NCBI GenBank assembly: GCA_041690255.1
Contig: JAWLHU010000004.1
Location: forward strand, 248,001 to 312,000
Direction of reading: 5' to 3'
From: JAWLHU01 sp041690255
GTDB taxonomy: Bacteria > Bacillota > Sulfobacillia > Symbiobacteriales > Symbiobacteriaceae
DNA: 64,000 nucleotides
In this document: one piece after another, positions 9,044 to 18,845 of the stretch
How the letters are laid out: each line of letters opens with the position of its first letter
Numbering within the stretch: position 1 is the first letter of the stretch
The notes under the pieces: generated by a model
Told to the model about the DNA's origin: nothing
The model's database searches: none
What the model saw: only the letters and a program-made list of their open reading frames with translations
Position numbers and translations under genes: made by a program

Positions 9044-12000
9044 CTAGCCTTGCCGCATCCGGAAGGGTCGAGTCCTCCCCACCGTCCAGCAGACACCGCC
9101 GGCGGTAACCCTTGCTCTACGTTCTACAGGCTGCGGATGAGCAGCAAGGAACTCCATGGAGGCGAGATCCCCCTCCAGATGGGCGGCGATGGTAAGCCGC
9201 AGTTGCTCACCCTGTGCGGTCTCATCGGGCACCTCGGTCACCCAGTCGATCAGGCAGGTCTCAGGGAAGCGGACAGAAAAGGTGTCGGCCCAGGCAGGCC
9301 ACGTGTAACAGATCATGCCGTCGTGGATCTCCTCCGGAAACTTCTCGGGCACCCAGGAGACGCCCCACTTCTGATAGGTCTTCAGCCAGGCCTGGTTCCA
9401 GTCATAGACCTCCTGGTTCTCCCGCACGCGCCGGGTCAGGATGGTCCGCAACGCCTCGGTCCCGGTCACATGCTCGGGATACTGCCCGGGGTCCAGGTCC
9501 CGGAAGATCCCGTAGAGCAGGGCGTTGGGTAGCCAGTAGGCGACCCGGAAGTACGGGGCGCTGCTGTAGCCGGCGAAGGGCTGGAGCCACTCGTGTGACG
9601 GCACGCCGTGGTCATCCAGCAGCACGTCCGGCCCGTAGGAGGCAAAGAGCTCCTGGAGCACCCGAGCCTCGCCGTATGGCGTCTCCGGATTGACATACTC
9701 CCCATAGAACTCCAAGCCGACCGCGTTGAAGCGGGCCGAGTGAAGCTTCCAGGTGGGGTGCTCCTGCATCATCGCATAGTGGGTCGCGGCACCGTCCATG
9801 TTCTCCAGAGGGTTGATCACGATGTTAACCCCGCGTAGGTAGCCAGCCAGTTCAGCATCGCCCTTGGCCGCCCGCTCTACCAGCCGCAGGACAGCGTTTG
9901 TCGAGGAGACCTCATTCGCGTGATGCCGGGCGTTGATCAGCAGCACCGGCTTCATGGCCGATGCCTTGGCCGGGGGCTGGATCGCCTCCGGCACTGGCAG
10001 CCGCAACTCAATGGCATAGCAGGGCCGGCCCATGTAACTCGCACCTGCCTGCCAGACCCGCACCCCGGGGAGGCTGCGAAGGTAGGCGAGTTGTGCCGGC
10101 AGTTGATCCGGCCCGATCACCCGGTCCAGTGTGACCGCCTGGTCCGGCACCACCTGCTCCAGCGGGGTGGGCGGTGTCTCGCCAAGCTCGATCGTCCGGC
10201 CATCTGCCAGGAGCACAGAGGCGGGCTCACCGTCCTCGTCCACGGTCAGCCCGGTGATGACAGGGCGGGCCGGAGCGGCTGCGGGAGGACGCCAAGTCAA
10301 CCTCACCGCTGCGTGGGGCGCCTGACCGACGCACTGGTGAATGAAGGGCAGGATCGTCCCGGGAGCCCCGAAGGGCGAGCCGTGGAGTACCCGACCCCAG
10401 GTGGCCATGTAGTCCAGGGTAACGAAGTAGAGATCCTCGTGCAGGGCGTCCAGTGGGGAGATCATCTCCTCGCGCAGCTCCAGGCGCCGGTCATCCTCGC
10501 TGAGCCAGGCTTCAAAGTGAAGTGTGCCGAAGAGCGGCTGGGCTTCAAGCGCCGGACTTTCGCCGTGGCGCCGGACGACCGAGGAGCGCAGCGCAGGCAG
10601 GACACTCCCCTGGTACCAACGCCAGAGCCGCTCCACATCTGTCTCAATGCGAGCGACGTAGCTCCCGTCCACCCAGAGCCCACCGGTGGGCGGATGGACC
10701 CAGCCCCGCTCCGGGAACCGGTCGAGATAGCGACGGGAACCGCTCACCGCTTCCAGTGCCCCCTGCCAAATGGGCTGGCCCAACGAATCATAGGCGGTCA
10801 GCCGATAGGTCGGCCCCTCCTCCGCCATGGTGAAGGTGATCGCCTCCGTCTCGAGGCCCAACTCCCGGGCCAGCAACAGGTCGGCTGGGTAGCACTCCTG
10901 CAGCCAGCGGATCTCCATATCCAGCACCGGGTCACCGGCTGGGACCCGGGGAACGAAGCGGCGGAAGGCCAGCTCAATACGGCTCACGCCCTCCACCCTG
11001 CGCAAGGAGGGCAGGACCTCCTCTTCGATCCAGTGAAAGCCCTGCTTGAAGCAGGAGCGGACCTGCACCGTGCTCCCGGGCGGTAACTCGGCCAGGAGTT
11101 CCTCCCGCAGCGCCTGCCGGACCGCAGCGGGCTCGGAGAGGCGCAGATCGACGGAGATGCTCCTCCCCGGCTCAAGGGCCGGTCGGACCCGCTCCCGCCA
11201 CAACTGCCGGAATCGCTCGACCTCCCCCTCGTCCTGGTAGCTCAGCTCGGTCTCCAGGACCTCCTGCGGCGGAGCGGGAGGAGCCTCAACGCGCCGGCGC
11301 AGGCCGGCAAGATCGCCGCCCGCGAGATACCGTATGGCCCGCAGACCCCCGACGAGCACCCCGCCCTCATCCAGGCGGATGCTGCCCTCGCCGAGTGCGG
11401 CACGGAGGGTGCTTCCACCCCTCTGCTCGCCGGGGAGGAGCGCCACCGGAAAGGAGAGGCGGGAGCGCTCCACCCCGATGCGCGCCGCCAGGTCGACCAG
11501 GGAGGCCAGCTCCTCCTCCCCGAGGTCCGGGTCGATTTGGATCGTGTCGATCCCTTTGTACAGATCGGTCAGTTCAGTCAGGTCCGATAGGCTGTCCGAG
11601 GCTTCCCCCTTCAAAGGCTCGACTGTATCGGGCTCAGCCGCAGGGACCCATCCATCGCCCAGGAGGCAGGCGCTCACCCCCTGCGCCCCAATCTGCAGGC
11701 CCATGGCCTCCTCGGGAACGACGGCTCCACCAATTGCGCCAAGGTACGGGTAGCGAGCGGCCAGGTACTGAAGCGCCTGCCGGACCGCCTCATCGTCAGG
11801 GCCGGTGACCAGTAGTTCGCCCCCAGACGCAAGGACGATCAACCCCGTCTCGGCCGGCGCCAGGCCGGGGCCCATGCGTACCAACCGCTCCCCAGTGCCC
11901 CCGACCAAGGGAAGGGTGAGGCCCGTCGCCTCCAGCCCGAGTCGGGCAGCCAGATCCATAGCTCCTGCCCAGACCGGCAGTCCGCCGCTCACCGTAAAGC

Positions 12001-12085
12001 GAGCGGCAACACCATCGGCGATTCCGTCGTGGTCTGAATCCCGTAGCAGGGCACCCGGTGCAAAGAGGGCGTGCAACGACTCCAT
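9044..12085 (-). CDS. Very large M14-type zinc carboxypeptidase-like protein
   Basis: 1013 residues with no signal peptide. The C-terminal third has an M14 core: INARHHANEVSSTNAV supplies the HxxE zinc pair (His about 722, Glu about 725), NPLENMDGAA follows, and DDHG (His about 826) is the likely third ligand. The first 700 residues match nothing I recognise; they open with a calcium-loop-like DSDHDGIADG and contain repeated alpha/beta segments. It sits between peptide-transporter permeases and pxpA in one operon, suggesting intracellular processing of imported peptides. The catalytic general-base Glu could not be placed with certainty. Confidence 0.8.
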   Translation of the reverse strand: MESLHALFAPGALLRDSDHDGIADGVAARFTVSGGLPVWAGAMDLAARLGLEATGLTLPLVGGTGERLVRMGPGLAPAETGLIVLASGGELLVTGPDDEAVRQALQYLAARYPYLGAIGGAVVPEEAMGLQIGAQGVSACLLGDGWVPAAEPDTVEPLKGEASDSLSDLTELTDLYKGIDTIQIDPDLGEEELASLVDLAARIGVERSRLSFPVALLPGEQRGGSTLRAALGEGSIRLDEGGVLVGGLRAIRYLAGGDLAGLRRRVEAPPAPPQEVLETELSYQDEGEVERFRQLWRERVRPALEPGRSISVDLRLSEPAAVRQALREELLAELPPGSTVQVRSCFKQGFHWIEEEVLPSLRRVEGVSRIELAFRRFVPRVPAGDPVLDMEIRWLQECYPADLLLARELGLETEAITFTMAEEGPTYRLTAYDSLGQPIWQGALEAVSGSRRYLDRFPERGWVHPPTGGLWVDGSYVARIETDVERLWRWYQGSVLPALRSSVVRRHGESPALEAQPLFGTLHFEAWLSEDDRRLELREEMISPLDALHEDLYFVTLDYMATWGRVLHGSPFGAPGTILPFIHQCVGQAPHAAVRLTWRPPAAAPARPVITGLTVDEDGEPASVLLADGRTIELGETPPTPLEQVVPDQAVTLDRVIGPDQLPAQLAYLRSLPGVRVWQAGASYMGRPCYAIELRLPVPEAIQPPAKASAMKPVLLINARHHANEVSSTNAVLRLVERAAKGDAELAGYLRGVNIVINPLENMDGAATHYAMMQEHPTWKLHSARFNAVGLEFYGEYVNPETPYGEARVLQELFASYGPDVLLDDHGVPSHEWLQPFAGYSSAPYFRVAYWLPNALLYGIFRDLDPGQYPEHVTGTEALRTILTRRVRENQEVYDWNQAWLKTYQKWGVSWVPEKFPEEIHDGMICYTWPAWADTFSVRFPETCLIDWVTEVPDETAQGEQLRLTIAAHLEGDLASMEFLAAHPQPVERRARVTAGGVCWTVGRTRPFRMRQG

Positions 12086-12099
12086 CGGTAGAATTCCTC

Positions 12100-12957
12100 C
12101 TAGACCCGAAGCTGAGGATCAAGCTCGTCCCGGAGCCAATCGCCCAGAAGGTTGACACCCAGCACGGTCAGCATGATGGCGAAGCCCGGAAAGGTCGCAA
12201 CCCACCAGGCGTTGGTCACGTAGTTTCTGCCATCGGCCAGCATGCCCCCCCAGGTCGGAATCGAGGGGTCCACACCCAGCCCCAGGAAGGTGAGACCCGC
12301 CTCCAGGAGGATGTTGGTGGCCACCTGAAGCGTGGAAAGGACGATGACAGAGGAGATCACGTTCGGCAAGATATGCCGAAGGATGATCATCAGATCGGTG
12401 GCCCCGATCGAGCGGGCCGCCTGGACGTAGTCCAGCTCCCGCACAGAGAGCACCTGACTTCGCACTAACCGGGCGTAGGAGACCCAACCGGTCAGCCCCA
12501 GGATCAGGATCAGTATGGTGAGGCCGCCACCGAAGATCGCCATGATCACCAGGGCCAGCAAAATGAACGGGAAGGAGAGTTGGACGTCGGCCAGCCGCAT
12601 GATCACGGAGTCAAGCCAGCCCCGGAAGTAGCCCGAGACCAATCCCAGAATGACGCCCAGGAGCATGGAGATCGCCGTGGCTGTGATTCCGATCAGGAGC
12701 GAGATCCGGGAACCGAAGATGATGCGGGAGAGCATATCCCGACCGACGGCGTCGGCACCCAGGAAGTAGCCGGCCTTCGAAGCCGGATCCCAGACGGGCG
12801 GATCGAGCCGCAGGCGCAGCTGTGCGGCCATGGGATCCTGGGGGGCCAACTGCGGGGCAAAGAGGGCGCTGGCTACGGTCAGGATCACCAGGATCAGCCC
12901 GACCATGGCAGGACCGTTTCGAACGAGTCGCCGCAGAGAGATCCGGCGCCTGGTCAT
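12100..12957 (-). CDS. Peptide ABC transporter permease (DppC/OppC type)
   Basis: 285 residues with six membrane helices, an N-terminal OppC-like segment and the coupling-loop motif PTWGGMLADGRNYV. Typical entry sequence YFLGADAVGRDMLSRIIFGSRISL. Its ATG overlaps the DppB-type permease stop by 4 bases (12954-12957). The M14 peptidase starts 14 bases downstream. No ATPase genes follow, so the transporter must use ATPases encoded elsewhere. Confidence 0.92.
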   Translation of the reverse strand: MTRRRISLRRLVRNGPAMVGLILVILTVASALFAPQLAPQDPMAAQLRLRLDPPVWDPASKAGYFLGADAVGRDMLSRIIFGSRISLLIGITATAISMLLGVILGLVSGYFRGWLDSVIMRLADVQLSFPFILLALVIMAIFGGGLTILILILGLTGWVSYARLVRSQVLSVRELDYVQAARSIGATDLMIILRHILPNVISSVIVLSTLQVATNILLEAGLTFLGLGVDPSIPTWGGMLADGRNYVTNAWWVATFPGFAIMLTVLGVNLLGDWLRDELDPQLRV

Positions 12958-13886
12958 GACTCCTTCCCCCCTACCTTAATGCGTGGATCCAGAAAACCAT
13001 AGCTCAGGTCCACCAAGAGGTTGATGCTGACCATGACCGCCGCCAGTACCAGGACAGAGCCCTGCACCATGGGGTAGTCCCGGTTGGCAATGGAGTCCAG
13101 CGCCAACCGTCCCACCCCTGGCCACGAGAAGACCTGCTCCAGGATCACCGTCCCGCCAAGAAGGGAGCCCAGTTGCAGCCCAATGAAGGTGACGGAGGGG
13201 ATCAGGGCGTTGCGGAAGGCATGGCGGTAGATCACGATCCGCTCAGCCAACCCCTTGGCCCGGGCAGTCTGAATGTATTGGCTCCGAAGCACGTCCAGCA
13301 TGGTGGAGCGAATCAGCCGGGCGATGATGCTGGAGAGGATCAGCCCCAGGGTGAAGCCAGGCAGGACCAGATACTCGAAGCCCTTGTAACCCGAGGCGGG
13401 CAGCCAGCGCAGCTTCACCGCGAAGATCAGCATGAGCATGATCCCCAGCCAGAAGTTGGGAAAGGAGATACCGATCAGGGAGAAGATCCGGCCAAAGAGA
13501 TCGAGGAGACCCCCGCGGCGCACCGCCGAGTAGATTCCTACAGGGATCGCCACCACCAGCGAGACCAGAAGCCCCGCCATGGCCAGTGCCATTGTGGCGG
13601 GCATACGCTCCAGGATCTGGGGGAGCACGGGTTGGTTATTGCGGAAGGAGGTGCCAATGTCGCCCGTCAGAAGGTTACCCAGGAAGGTGAGCAACTGACG
13701 CCAGAGCGGCTGATCCAACCCCAGGGCATGGCGCATGGCATCCACCGCCTCCTGGGTGGGATTGCCTTGACCCATGATCGCCATGACGGGGTCGCCGGTG
13801 AACCGCAGGGCGAAGAAGACGACAAGCGTGATTGCGAGCAGCACGAAGAGACCGTGCAGGATTCGCTTTAGAATGAAGGAGCCCAT
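12954..13886 (-). CDS. Peptide ABC transporter permease (DppB/OppB type)
   Basis: 310 residues from MGSFILKRILHGLFVLLA, a standard DppB start; the frame reaches 13946 but lacks family similarity there. Six helices, the large loop MGQGNPTQEAVDAMRHALGL, and the cytoplasmic signature IIARLIRSTMLDVLRSQYIQTARAKGL. It follows the binding-protein gene by about 60 bases and is coupled to the DppC-type gene. Confidence 0.92.
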   Translation of the reverse strand: MGSFILKRILHGLFVLLAITLVVFFALRFTGDPVMAIMGQGNPTQEAVDAMRHALGLDQPLWRQLLTFLGNLLTGDIGTSFRNNQPVLPQILERMPATMALAMAGLLVSLVVAIPVGIYSAVRRGGLLDLFGRIFSLIGISFPNFWLGIMLMLIFAVKLRWLPASGYKGFEYLVLPGFTLGLILSSIIARLIRSTMLDVLRSQYIQTARAKGLAERIVIYRHAFRNALIPSVTFIGLQLGSLLGGTVILEQVFSWPGVGRLALDSIANRDYPMVQGSVLVLAAVMVSINLLVDLSYGFLDPRIKVGGKES

Positions 13887-13947
13887 TGATCGATCCTCCC
13901 CAAGGGAAGAGCGCGGGCCGAAACGGGTCGGCCCGCGCCTTCGCACA

Positions 13948-15546
13948 TTACTTCTTCACCGTCACCGGGGTGAGTCGCATCCGGTCGTCCGGCGGAGCGA
14001 CGAAACCCTCCACCTTGGCGCTCGTCGCCCAGACCGCGACCGCCTGGTAGAGCGGCGCATCGGGCATGGTCTCCCGGAGCCGGACCGTCAGTTGTTTGAA
14101 GACCTCTTCACGCACCTTCTGGTCGTTGGTGGATCGCTCTTTTGCGAGAAGCTCATTGATCGTCTCGTCGTTGAAGGAGGGGTTCCACTTCTGCCCCTTG
14201 GTGTAGAGCAAATAGGCTGTGTTGTCGAAGTCCAGCGTCCAGCCGCCCCAACCAAAGAGGTGCATGTGACCGGCCTTCTGCTCGGAGATCAACTGACCGG
14301 AGAGCTGCTGGGGCTCCACCGGGTTGAGGACTACCTCGAGGCCCACCTCCATGAGGTAGGAGGCGATCGCCTGTGCGATCTCCTTCTGGACGGTGGACTT
14401 GGAGCTGAAGAAGAGGTCCAGCTTAGCGCCCTTGGCACCGGCGGCCTCGATCATCTGCTTCGCCTTGGCCGGATCATACTCGATCGGCTTCATCGCCGGG
14501 TTGTTACCAAAGGAGATATCGCCCTGGAAGGAAGAGATTTGCTTGCCGAAGCCGCCCAGGATCGTCTCAATGATCGTCTGGGTGTCGATGGCGTAGGCGA
14601 CCGCCTGCCGGACCTCCAGCTTGTTCACAGGGGCCTTCGAGACATCAAACCGGAGCGTCCAGGAGGTGGGGCCGCCCACCGGGAGGACCTTGACGTTCTT
14701 GTCCGCCTCCAGCTCCCCCACCTGGGCGACCGGCACGGTCTGCATGATGTCGATCGCTCCGGTCTGGAACTCGGCCAGGCGGGTGGCATCTTCCGGAATG
14801 AAGCGAACGGTAATCTCCTTGGTCTTGCCCTTATCACCCCAGTACTCGTCAAACCGCTCCAAGACGACCTCGCTGTCCTTGGTGTACGAGATGACCTTAT
14901 AGGGGCCGGTGCCGACAGGCTTCGTGTTGAAGGTGGCGTCGCCCTGCTCCTGGAGGTACTTGGGCGGCACAATCTTGGCACCGTAGCCGGCCAGCTTGGT
15001 AATCAGGACGGGATCGGTCTCCTTCAGCTGAAACTGGACGGTGTAGTCGTCCACCTTGACAACCTTTTCAATCGACGTGTAGTTCGACCGCTGCGGGGAC
15101 TTCTCCCCCTCCGGTCCCAGGAGCCGGTCAAAGGTGAAAACCACGGCATCGGCGTTGAAGGGCTCACCATTGTGGAAGGTCACGCCCTGGCGGAGCTTGA
15201 ACTCCAGCGTCCGGTCATCCGTATACGTCCACTCGGTGGCCAGTCCCGGCCGGATCTTCAGATCGGTCCCCCGATCGACCAAGCCATCGAAGATGTTGGA
15301 TCCCACCATGCCCCAGGCCAGCAAGAAGGTGTCGATTGGATCCCAGGAGCCCTGTGGATCGCCGTAGGCACTGCCGATCACCAACTTGTCCCGGAGTTTA
15401 CTCTCCGTCTCGGACTGGTCGGATGATGCAGCGGTCCCGGTCTCACTCTTGGCAGGGGTCTCGCTCTTGGATCCACTGCAGGCGGTCAATACCAGGCTCA
15501 GCACCAGCATTAAAGCCCAGATCAACCTGGTCCCCCTCTTGAACAT
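13948..15546 (-). CDS. Peptide ABC transporter substrate-binding lipoprotein (SBP family 5)
   Basis: 532 residues. Lipoprotein signal with lipobox VLTACS (lipidated Cys 23), a short Ser/Thr/Glu linker, then an SBP_bac_5 domain (LEFKLRQGVTFHNGEPFNADAVVFTFDRLL, VGTGPYKVISY, RQAVAYAIDTQTI). Binds oligopeptides or related solutes outside the membrane. First gene of the operon that ends with PxpB-PxpC, so pyroglutamyl or other peptides are plausible ligands (inference). An IclR regulator lies 66 bases upstream on the same strand. Confidence 0.93.
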   Translation of the reverse strand: MFKRGTRLIWALMLVLSLVLTACSGSKSETPAKSETGTAASSDQSETESKLRDKLVIGSAYGDPQGSWDPIDTFLLAWGMVGSNIFDGLVDRGTDLKIRPGLATEWTYTDDRTLEFKLRQGVTFHNGEPFNADAVVFTFDRLLGPEGEKSPQRSNYTSIEKVVKVDDYTVQFQLKETDPVLITKLAGYGAKIVPPKYLQEQGDATFNTKPVGTGPYKVISYTKDSEVVLERFDEYWGDKGKTKEITVRFIPEDATRLAEFQTGAIDIMQTVPVAQVGELEADKNVKVLPVGGPTSWTLRFDVSKAPVNKLEVRQAVAYAIDTQTIIETILGGFGKQISSFQGDISFGNNPAMKPIEYDPAKAKQMIEAAGAKGAKLDLFFSSKSTVQKEIAQAIASYLMEVGLEVVLNPVEPQQLSGQLISEQKAGHMHLFGWGGWTLDFDNTAYLLYTKGQKWNPSFNDETINELLAKERSTNDQKVREEVFKQLTVRLRETMPDAPLYQAVAVWATSAKVEGFVAPPDDRMRLTPVTVKK

Positions 15547-15612
15547 CTCCCCATCTCCCCTGTCTTGATTTCGCCCCTGGATCCATATCTCAAGGCGACC
15601 TGCGCCCTGCGA

Positions 15613-16389
15613 TCAAGCAACTGTCGGGTGATACCCCAGTTCGCGGGAGATCGCCCAAGCGGTGCGTGACGCCGCTTCGCGGATCACTGGAGTGCGGTCT
15701 GGCCCGAACCGTTCAGCCGGCCCCGCCACGCTGAGCGTGGCGACCACTTCCCCGGTGTAATCCCGGAGCGGTACTGCCAGAGCGGCGGACCCGGGCTCCA
15801 GTTCCCCATAGCTGAGGCTGTACCCCTCCCGCCGCACCTCCTCCAAGAGGGCCTGGAGTTGGTCCGGTGCGGTTGGTGTCGTCTCGGTGTACTGCCTGCG
15901 CACGCTCTCGGGGCCGAGCAGATACTCTCTCAGTACGGCCGGAGCATGAGCGAGCAGCAGCCGGGGGCAGGCCCCGGCATGCAATGGCGCCCGCCGGCCC
16001 GACCGGGTGAAGAGGCGGACGGGTTGCCGGCACTCCACCTTCTCCAGGTAGACCGCCTCGTGCCCGTCGATCACAGCGATCTGAACCGCTTCATCTAGCT
16101 CATCTCGCAACTGCTTCATGTAGGGGAGCGCGATGGCCCGCAGATCCAACTGCTCGGTCGCACGGTGGCCCAGTTCGATCAGGCGATAGCCCAGCCGGTA
16201 GGAACCGTTGGGTTCCTTACGAAGGAACCCCTGGTGGGTCAGTGCGTTCAGGAACCGAAGGACAGTGGCCTTGGGCATCTCCGCCTCCCGACTGATCTCG
16301 GCCAGGGTGAGAACCGGGTGGTCACTGGTGAAGTGGGCCAGGAGCCCAAGCCCCTTCTCAAGGCTGCTGTTCGAAGTTGGATGTGCCAT
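15613..16389 (-). CDS. IclR family transcriptional regulator
   Basis: 258 residues: winged HTH (1-70, SSLEKGLGLLAHFTSDHPVLTLAEISREAEMPKATVLRFL) and a GAF-like effector domain (about 80-250). Same strand as the peptide-uptake/5-oxoprolinase operon and immediately upstream, so it probably controls it. A palindrome ATAGCG-AAA-CGCTAT lies 16 bases before its own start, suggesting autoregulation. Confidence 0.93.
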   Translation of the reverse strand: MAHPTSNSSLEKGLGLLAHFTSDHPVLTLAEISREAEMPKATVLRFLNALTHQGFLRKEPNGSYRLGYRLIELGHRATEQLDLRAIALPYMKQLRDELDEAVQIAVIDGHEAVYLEKVECRQPVRLFTRSGRRAPLHAGACPRLLLAHAPAVLREYLLGPESVRRQYTETTPTAPDQLQALLEEVRREGYSLSYGELEPGSAALAVPLRDYTGEVVATLSVAGPAERFGPDRTPVIREAASRTAWAISRELGYHPTVA

Positions 16390-16405
16390 AATGCCTCCGT
16401 TTCAC

Positions 16406-16420
16406 ATAGCGAAACGCTAT
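16406..16420. promoter_or_regulatory. Palindromic operator candidate of the IclR gene
   Basis: Perfect inverted repeat ATAGCG/CGCTAT around AAA, embedded in minus-strand direct repeats TTTCGCAAT and TTTCGCTAT 13 bases apart. It lies 16 bases upstream of the iclR-family start, where a repressor would block transcription. Confidence 0.5.
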
Positions 16421-16498
16421 TGCGAAATGTGGTTTAGGTCAGTGAACTTCTACGGGAACAGAAGGATTCCTTCCATTTTGATAGCAATAAGTAGAAAA

Positions 16499-16527
16499 CC
16501 CCCCGGCAGGTTTACCCTACCGGGGGG
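16499..16527 (-). terminator. Terminator of the tdh-kbl operon
   Basis: Stem CCCCCCGG pairing with CCGGGGGG plus an extension broken by one mismatch; the minus strand continues with TTTT. About 30 bases past the kbl stop. Confidence 0.85.
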
Positions 16528-16555
16528 CACGTTTTCCAGGCTGGAACAGACCAAC

Positions 16556-17740
16556 CTAAATCAGCCCAAGCTCCTTGCCCACCTTCTCGAAGGCCCGGAC
16601 CGCCTGATCCAGATCCTCCTTTGTGTGAGCGGCCGAGACGATCGTCCGAACCCGGGCGGTCCCCTTCGGCACCGTCGGGAAGGCGATCCCCTGGGCGAAG
16701 ACCCCCTCCTCCATTAGCCGGTCGGAGAGCTTCATGGCCTTCACTTCGTCCCCGGCGATCACGGGCGTGATCGGGGTCTCGGACTTGCCGGTGTCAAAGC
16801 CGAGCGCTTCGAGCTTCGCCTTGAAGTACCGGGTGTTCTCCCAGAGCTTGGCGATCAGCTGCGGCTCCTGCTCCATGATCTCAATCGCCTTGAGGCAGGC
16901 GGCCGCGACCCCCGGCGGATGGCTGGTGGAGAAGAGGAACGGACGCCCCTTGTGCCAGAGCAACTCGATCAGGGCCTTCGGGCCGGCCACGTAGCCACCC
17001 AGCACGCCGACCGCCTTGGAGAGGGTGCCGACCTGGACCGTCACCCGGCCGTTCAGACCGAAGTGATGGACCGAGCCCTGGCCGTTCTCGCCCAACACGC
17101 CCGAGGAGTGTGCGTCATCCACGTAGGTCATGCAGCCGTGCTTCTCGGCTAGTTCGACGATCTCGGGCAGCTTGGCAATGTCGCCGTCCATGGAGAAGAC
17201 GCCATCGGTGATGATCAGGCGACGGCGGTATTTGCCATCGGTCTCCTTCAGCACCCGGGCGAGGTCCGCCATGTCGGAGTGCTTGTACCGCAACGTGACC
17301 GCTTTAGAGAGCCGGCAGCCATCGATAATGGAGGCGTGGTTCAACTCGTCGGAGATGATCGCATCGCCATCGCCCACGAGGATCGGGATCACGCCGGAGT
17401 TGCAGGTGAAGCCGGACTGGAAGACGACGGCGGCCTCGGTATGCTTGAAGGCGGCCAGCTTCTCCTCCAGTTCGTTGTGGATCGTCATGGTGCCGATGAT
17501 CGTCCGGACCGCACCGGAGCCGGCGCCGAACTCCTCGGTCGCCTTGATCATCGCCTCCTTCAGGCGCGGATCATCGGCCAGGCCGAGGTAGTTGTTGCTG
17601 GAGAGGTTGATCACGGTCTTGCCGTTGATCACCGAGCGGGGCTGCTGCGGGGACTGAAGCTCCTTCAGGGGGCGGTAGAGTCCGGATTCCTTGAGGGCAT
17701 TTAGTTCCTCGGCCAGAAAATCGGTCAGAGCCATGTACAC
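16556..17740 (-). CDS. kbl: Glycine C-acetyltransferase (2-amino-3-ketobutyrate CoA ligase)
   Basis: 394-residue PLP enzyme splitting 2-amino-3-oxobutyrate with CoA into glycine and acetyl-CoA. Motifs: SSNNYLGLADDPRL, AVVFQSGFTCN, DELNHASIIDGCRLS, VDDAHSSGVLG and the PLP Lys in GTLSKAVGVLGGY. Length equals the E. coli enzyme. It starts 17 bases after tdh; together they form the threonine-to-glycine pathway. Confidence 0.96.
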   Translation of the reverse strand: MYMALTDFLAEELNALKESGLYRPLKELQSPQQPRSVINGKTVINLSSNNYLGLADDPRLKEAMIKATEEFGAGSGAVRTIIGTMTIHNELEEKLAAFKHTEAAVVFQSGFTCNSGVIPILVGDGDAIISDELNHASIIDGCRLSKAVTLRYKHSDMADLARVLKETDGKYRRRLIITDGVFSMDGDIAKLPEIVELAEKHGCMTYVDDAHSSGVLGENGQGSVHHFGLNGRVTVQVGTLSKAVGVLGGYVAGPKALIELLWHKGRPFLFSTSHPPGVAAACLKAIEIMEQEPQLIAKLWENTRYFKAKLEALGFDTGKSETPITPVIAGDEVKAMKLSDRLMEEGVFAQGIAFPTVPKGTARVRTIVSAAHTKEDLDQAVRAFEKVGKELGLI

Positions 17741-17757
17741 AACCTCCTATGGCAGGG

Positions 17758-18822
17758 CTAGGCCTTCAGGTCGGGCATCAGAACCACCTTGCCGCACTTG
17801 CCGGCGCCCATCAGCTCCATGGCGACGTCCACCTGCTCCAGCGGCAGCGTGTGGGTGATCAGTGGCTTCAGCCGATCGGCAAGGCCGGCCCGGTAAAGCG
17901 AGCGGACCTTGTACCAGGTATCCCACATCTTCCGGCCGGTGATCCCCTGCAGCACGAGGCCGCGCATGATCACGTCGGCCGAGAGGTCGATCTCCAGCGG
18001 GCGGGAGGGCAGGCCCAGCAGCGAGACGCGCGCTCCGTTGCGGGCCGCCTTCAGCGACTGGCGAATGGCGGTGGCGTTGCCCGACATCTCCAGGACCACA
18101 TCGACCCCGTAGCCCCGGGTGTGGGAGCGAACGATCTCGATCGGATCCTCCTTGGTCGGGTTGATCAGTACATCGGCGCCCAACTGCTTGGCCAGGTCGA
18201 GCCGGTACTCGTTCACGTCCATGGCGATCACCACTTCCGCGCCCGCGATCCTGGCGACCGGGATGGACATGATGCCGATGGGGCCGCAGCCGGTGACCAG
18301 GACCGACTTGGCGGTCAGCTCCCCGTTCATGGCCGTGTGGACAGCGTTGCCAAGGGGCTCCTGGATCGACTGGAGCTCCCAGGGGATATCCTTGTCGTTG
18401 ATCCAGACATTCTGCTCGGGCACCTTCACATACTCTGCGAAGACGCCGTTGGTGTCGACGCCGAGGATCTTCGTATTCTCGCACAGATGGTACTCCCCCA
18501 CATGGCAGCGGGGGCAGTTGTTGCAGACAATATGGGTCTCGGCAGAGACATAGTCGCCCACCTTGCAGGCGGTGACCTCCCTGCCGATCGCCACCACCTC
18601 GCCGGCCAGCTCGTGACCGACCGTCAGCGGGGGCTTCACCCGGTTGGCGGACCAGGGGTCCCAGGAGTAGATATGGTAGTCGGTCCCACAAACCGAAGCC
18701 GCACGGACCTGGACCAGGACCTCACGGGAGCCGATTTCGGGGATCGGAATCTGCTGCATCACGGCGCCGGGGCCGGCCTCCATCTTCCGGAGAGCACGCA
18801 TCAACTCTGGCACGATCTGCAC
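17758..18822 (-). CDS. tdh: L-threonine 3-dehydrogenase
   Basis: 354-residue zinc alcohol-dehydrogenase-type enzyme oxidising threonine to 2-amino-3-oxobutyrate with NAD. Catalytic zinc motifs SVCGTDYH and GHELAGEV; structural-zinc cysteines in CNNCPRCHVGEYHLC; Rossmann motif VTGCGPIGIMS. GTG start at 18820-18822 behind GGGGAG. The leader contains nested inverted repeats (18846-18886). Confidence 0.95.
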   Translation of the reverse strand: MQIVPELMRALRKMEAGPGAVMQQIPIPEIGSREVLVQVRAASVCGTDYHIYSWDPWSANRVKPPLTVGHELAGEVVAIGREVTACKVGDYVSAETHIVCNNCPRCHVGEYHLCENTKILGVDTNGVFAEYVKVPEQNVWINDKDIPWELQSIQEPLGNAVHTAMNGELTAKSVLVTGCGPIGIMSIPVARIAGAEVVIAMDVNEYRLDLAKQLGADVLINPTKEDPIEIVRSHTRGYGVDVVLEMSGNATAIRQSLKAARNGARVSLLGLPSRPLEIDLSADVIMRGLVLQGITGRKMWDTWYKVRSLYRAGLADRLKPLITHTLPLEQVDVAMELMGAGKCGKVVLMPDLKA

Positions 18823-18845
18823 CTTCTTTTCTCCCCGCCCTGCGG

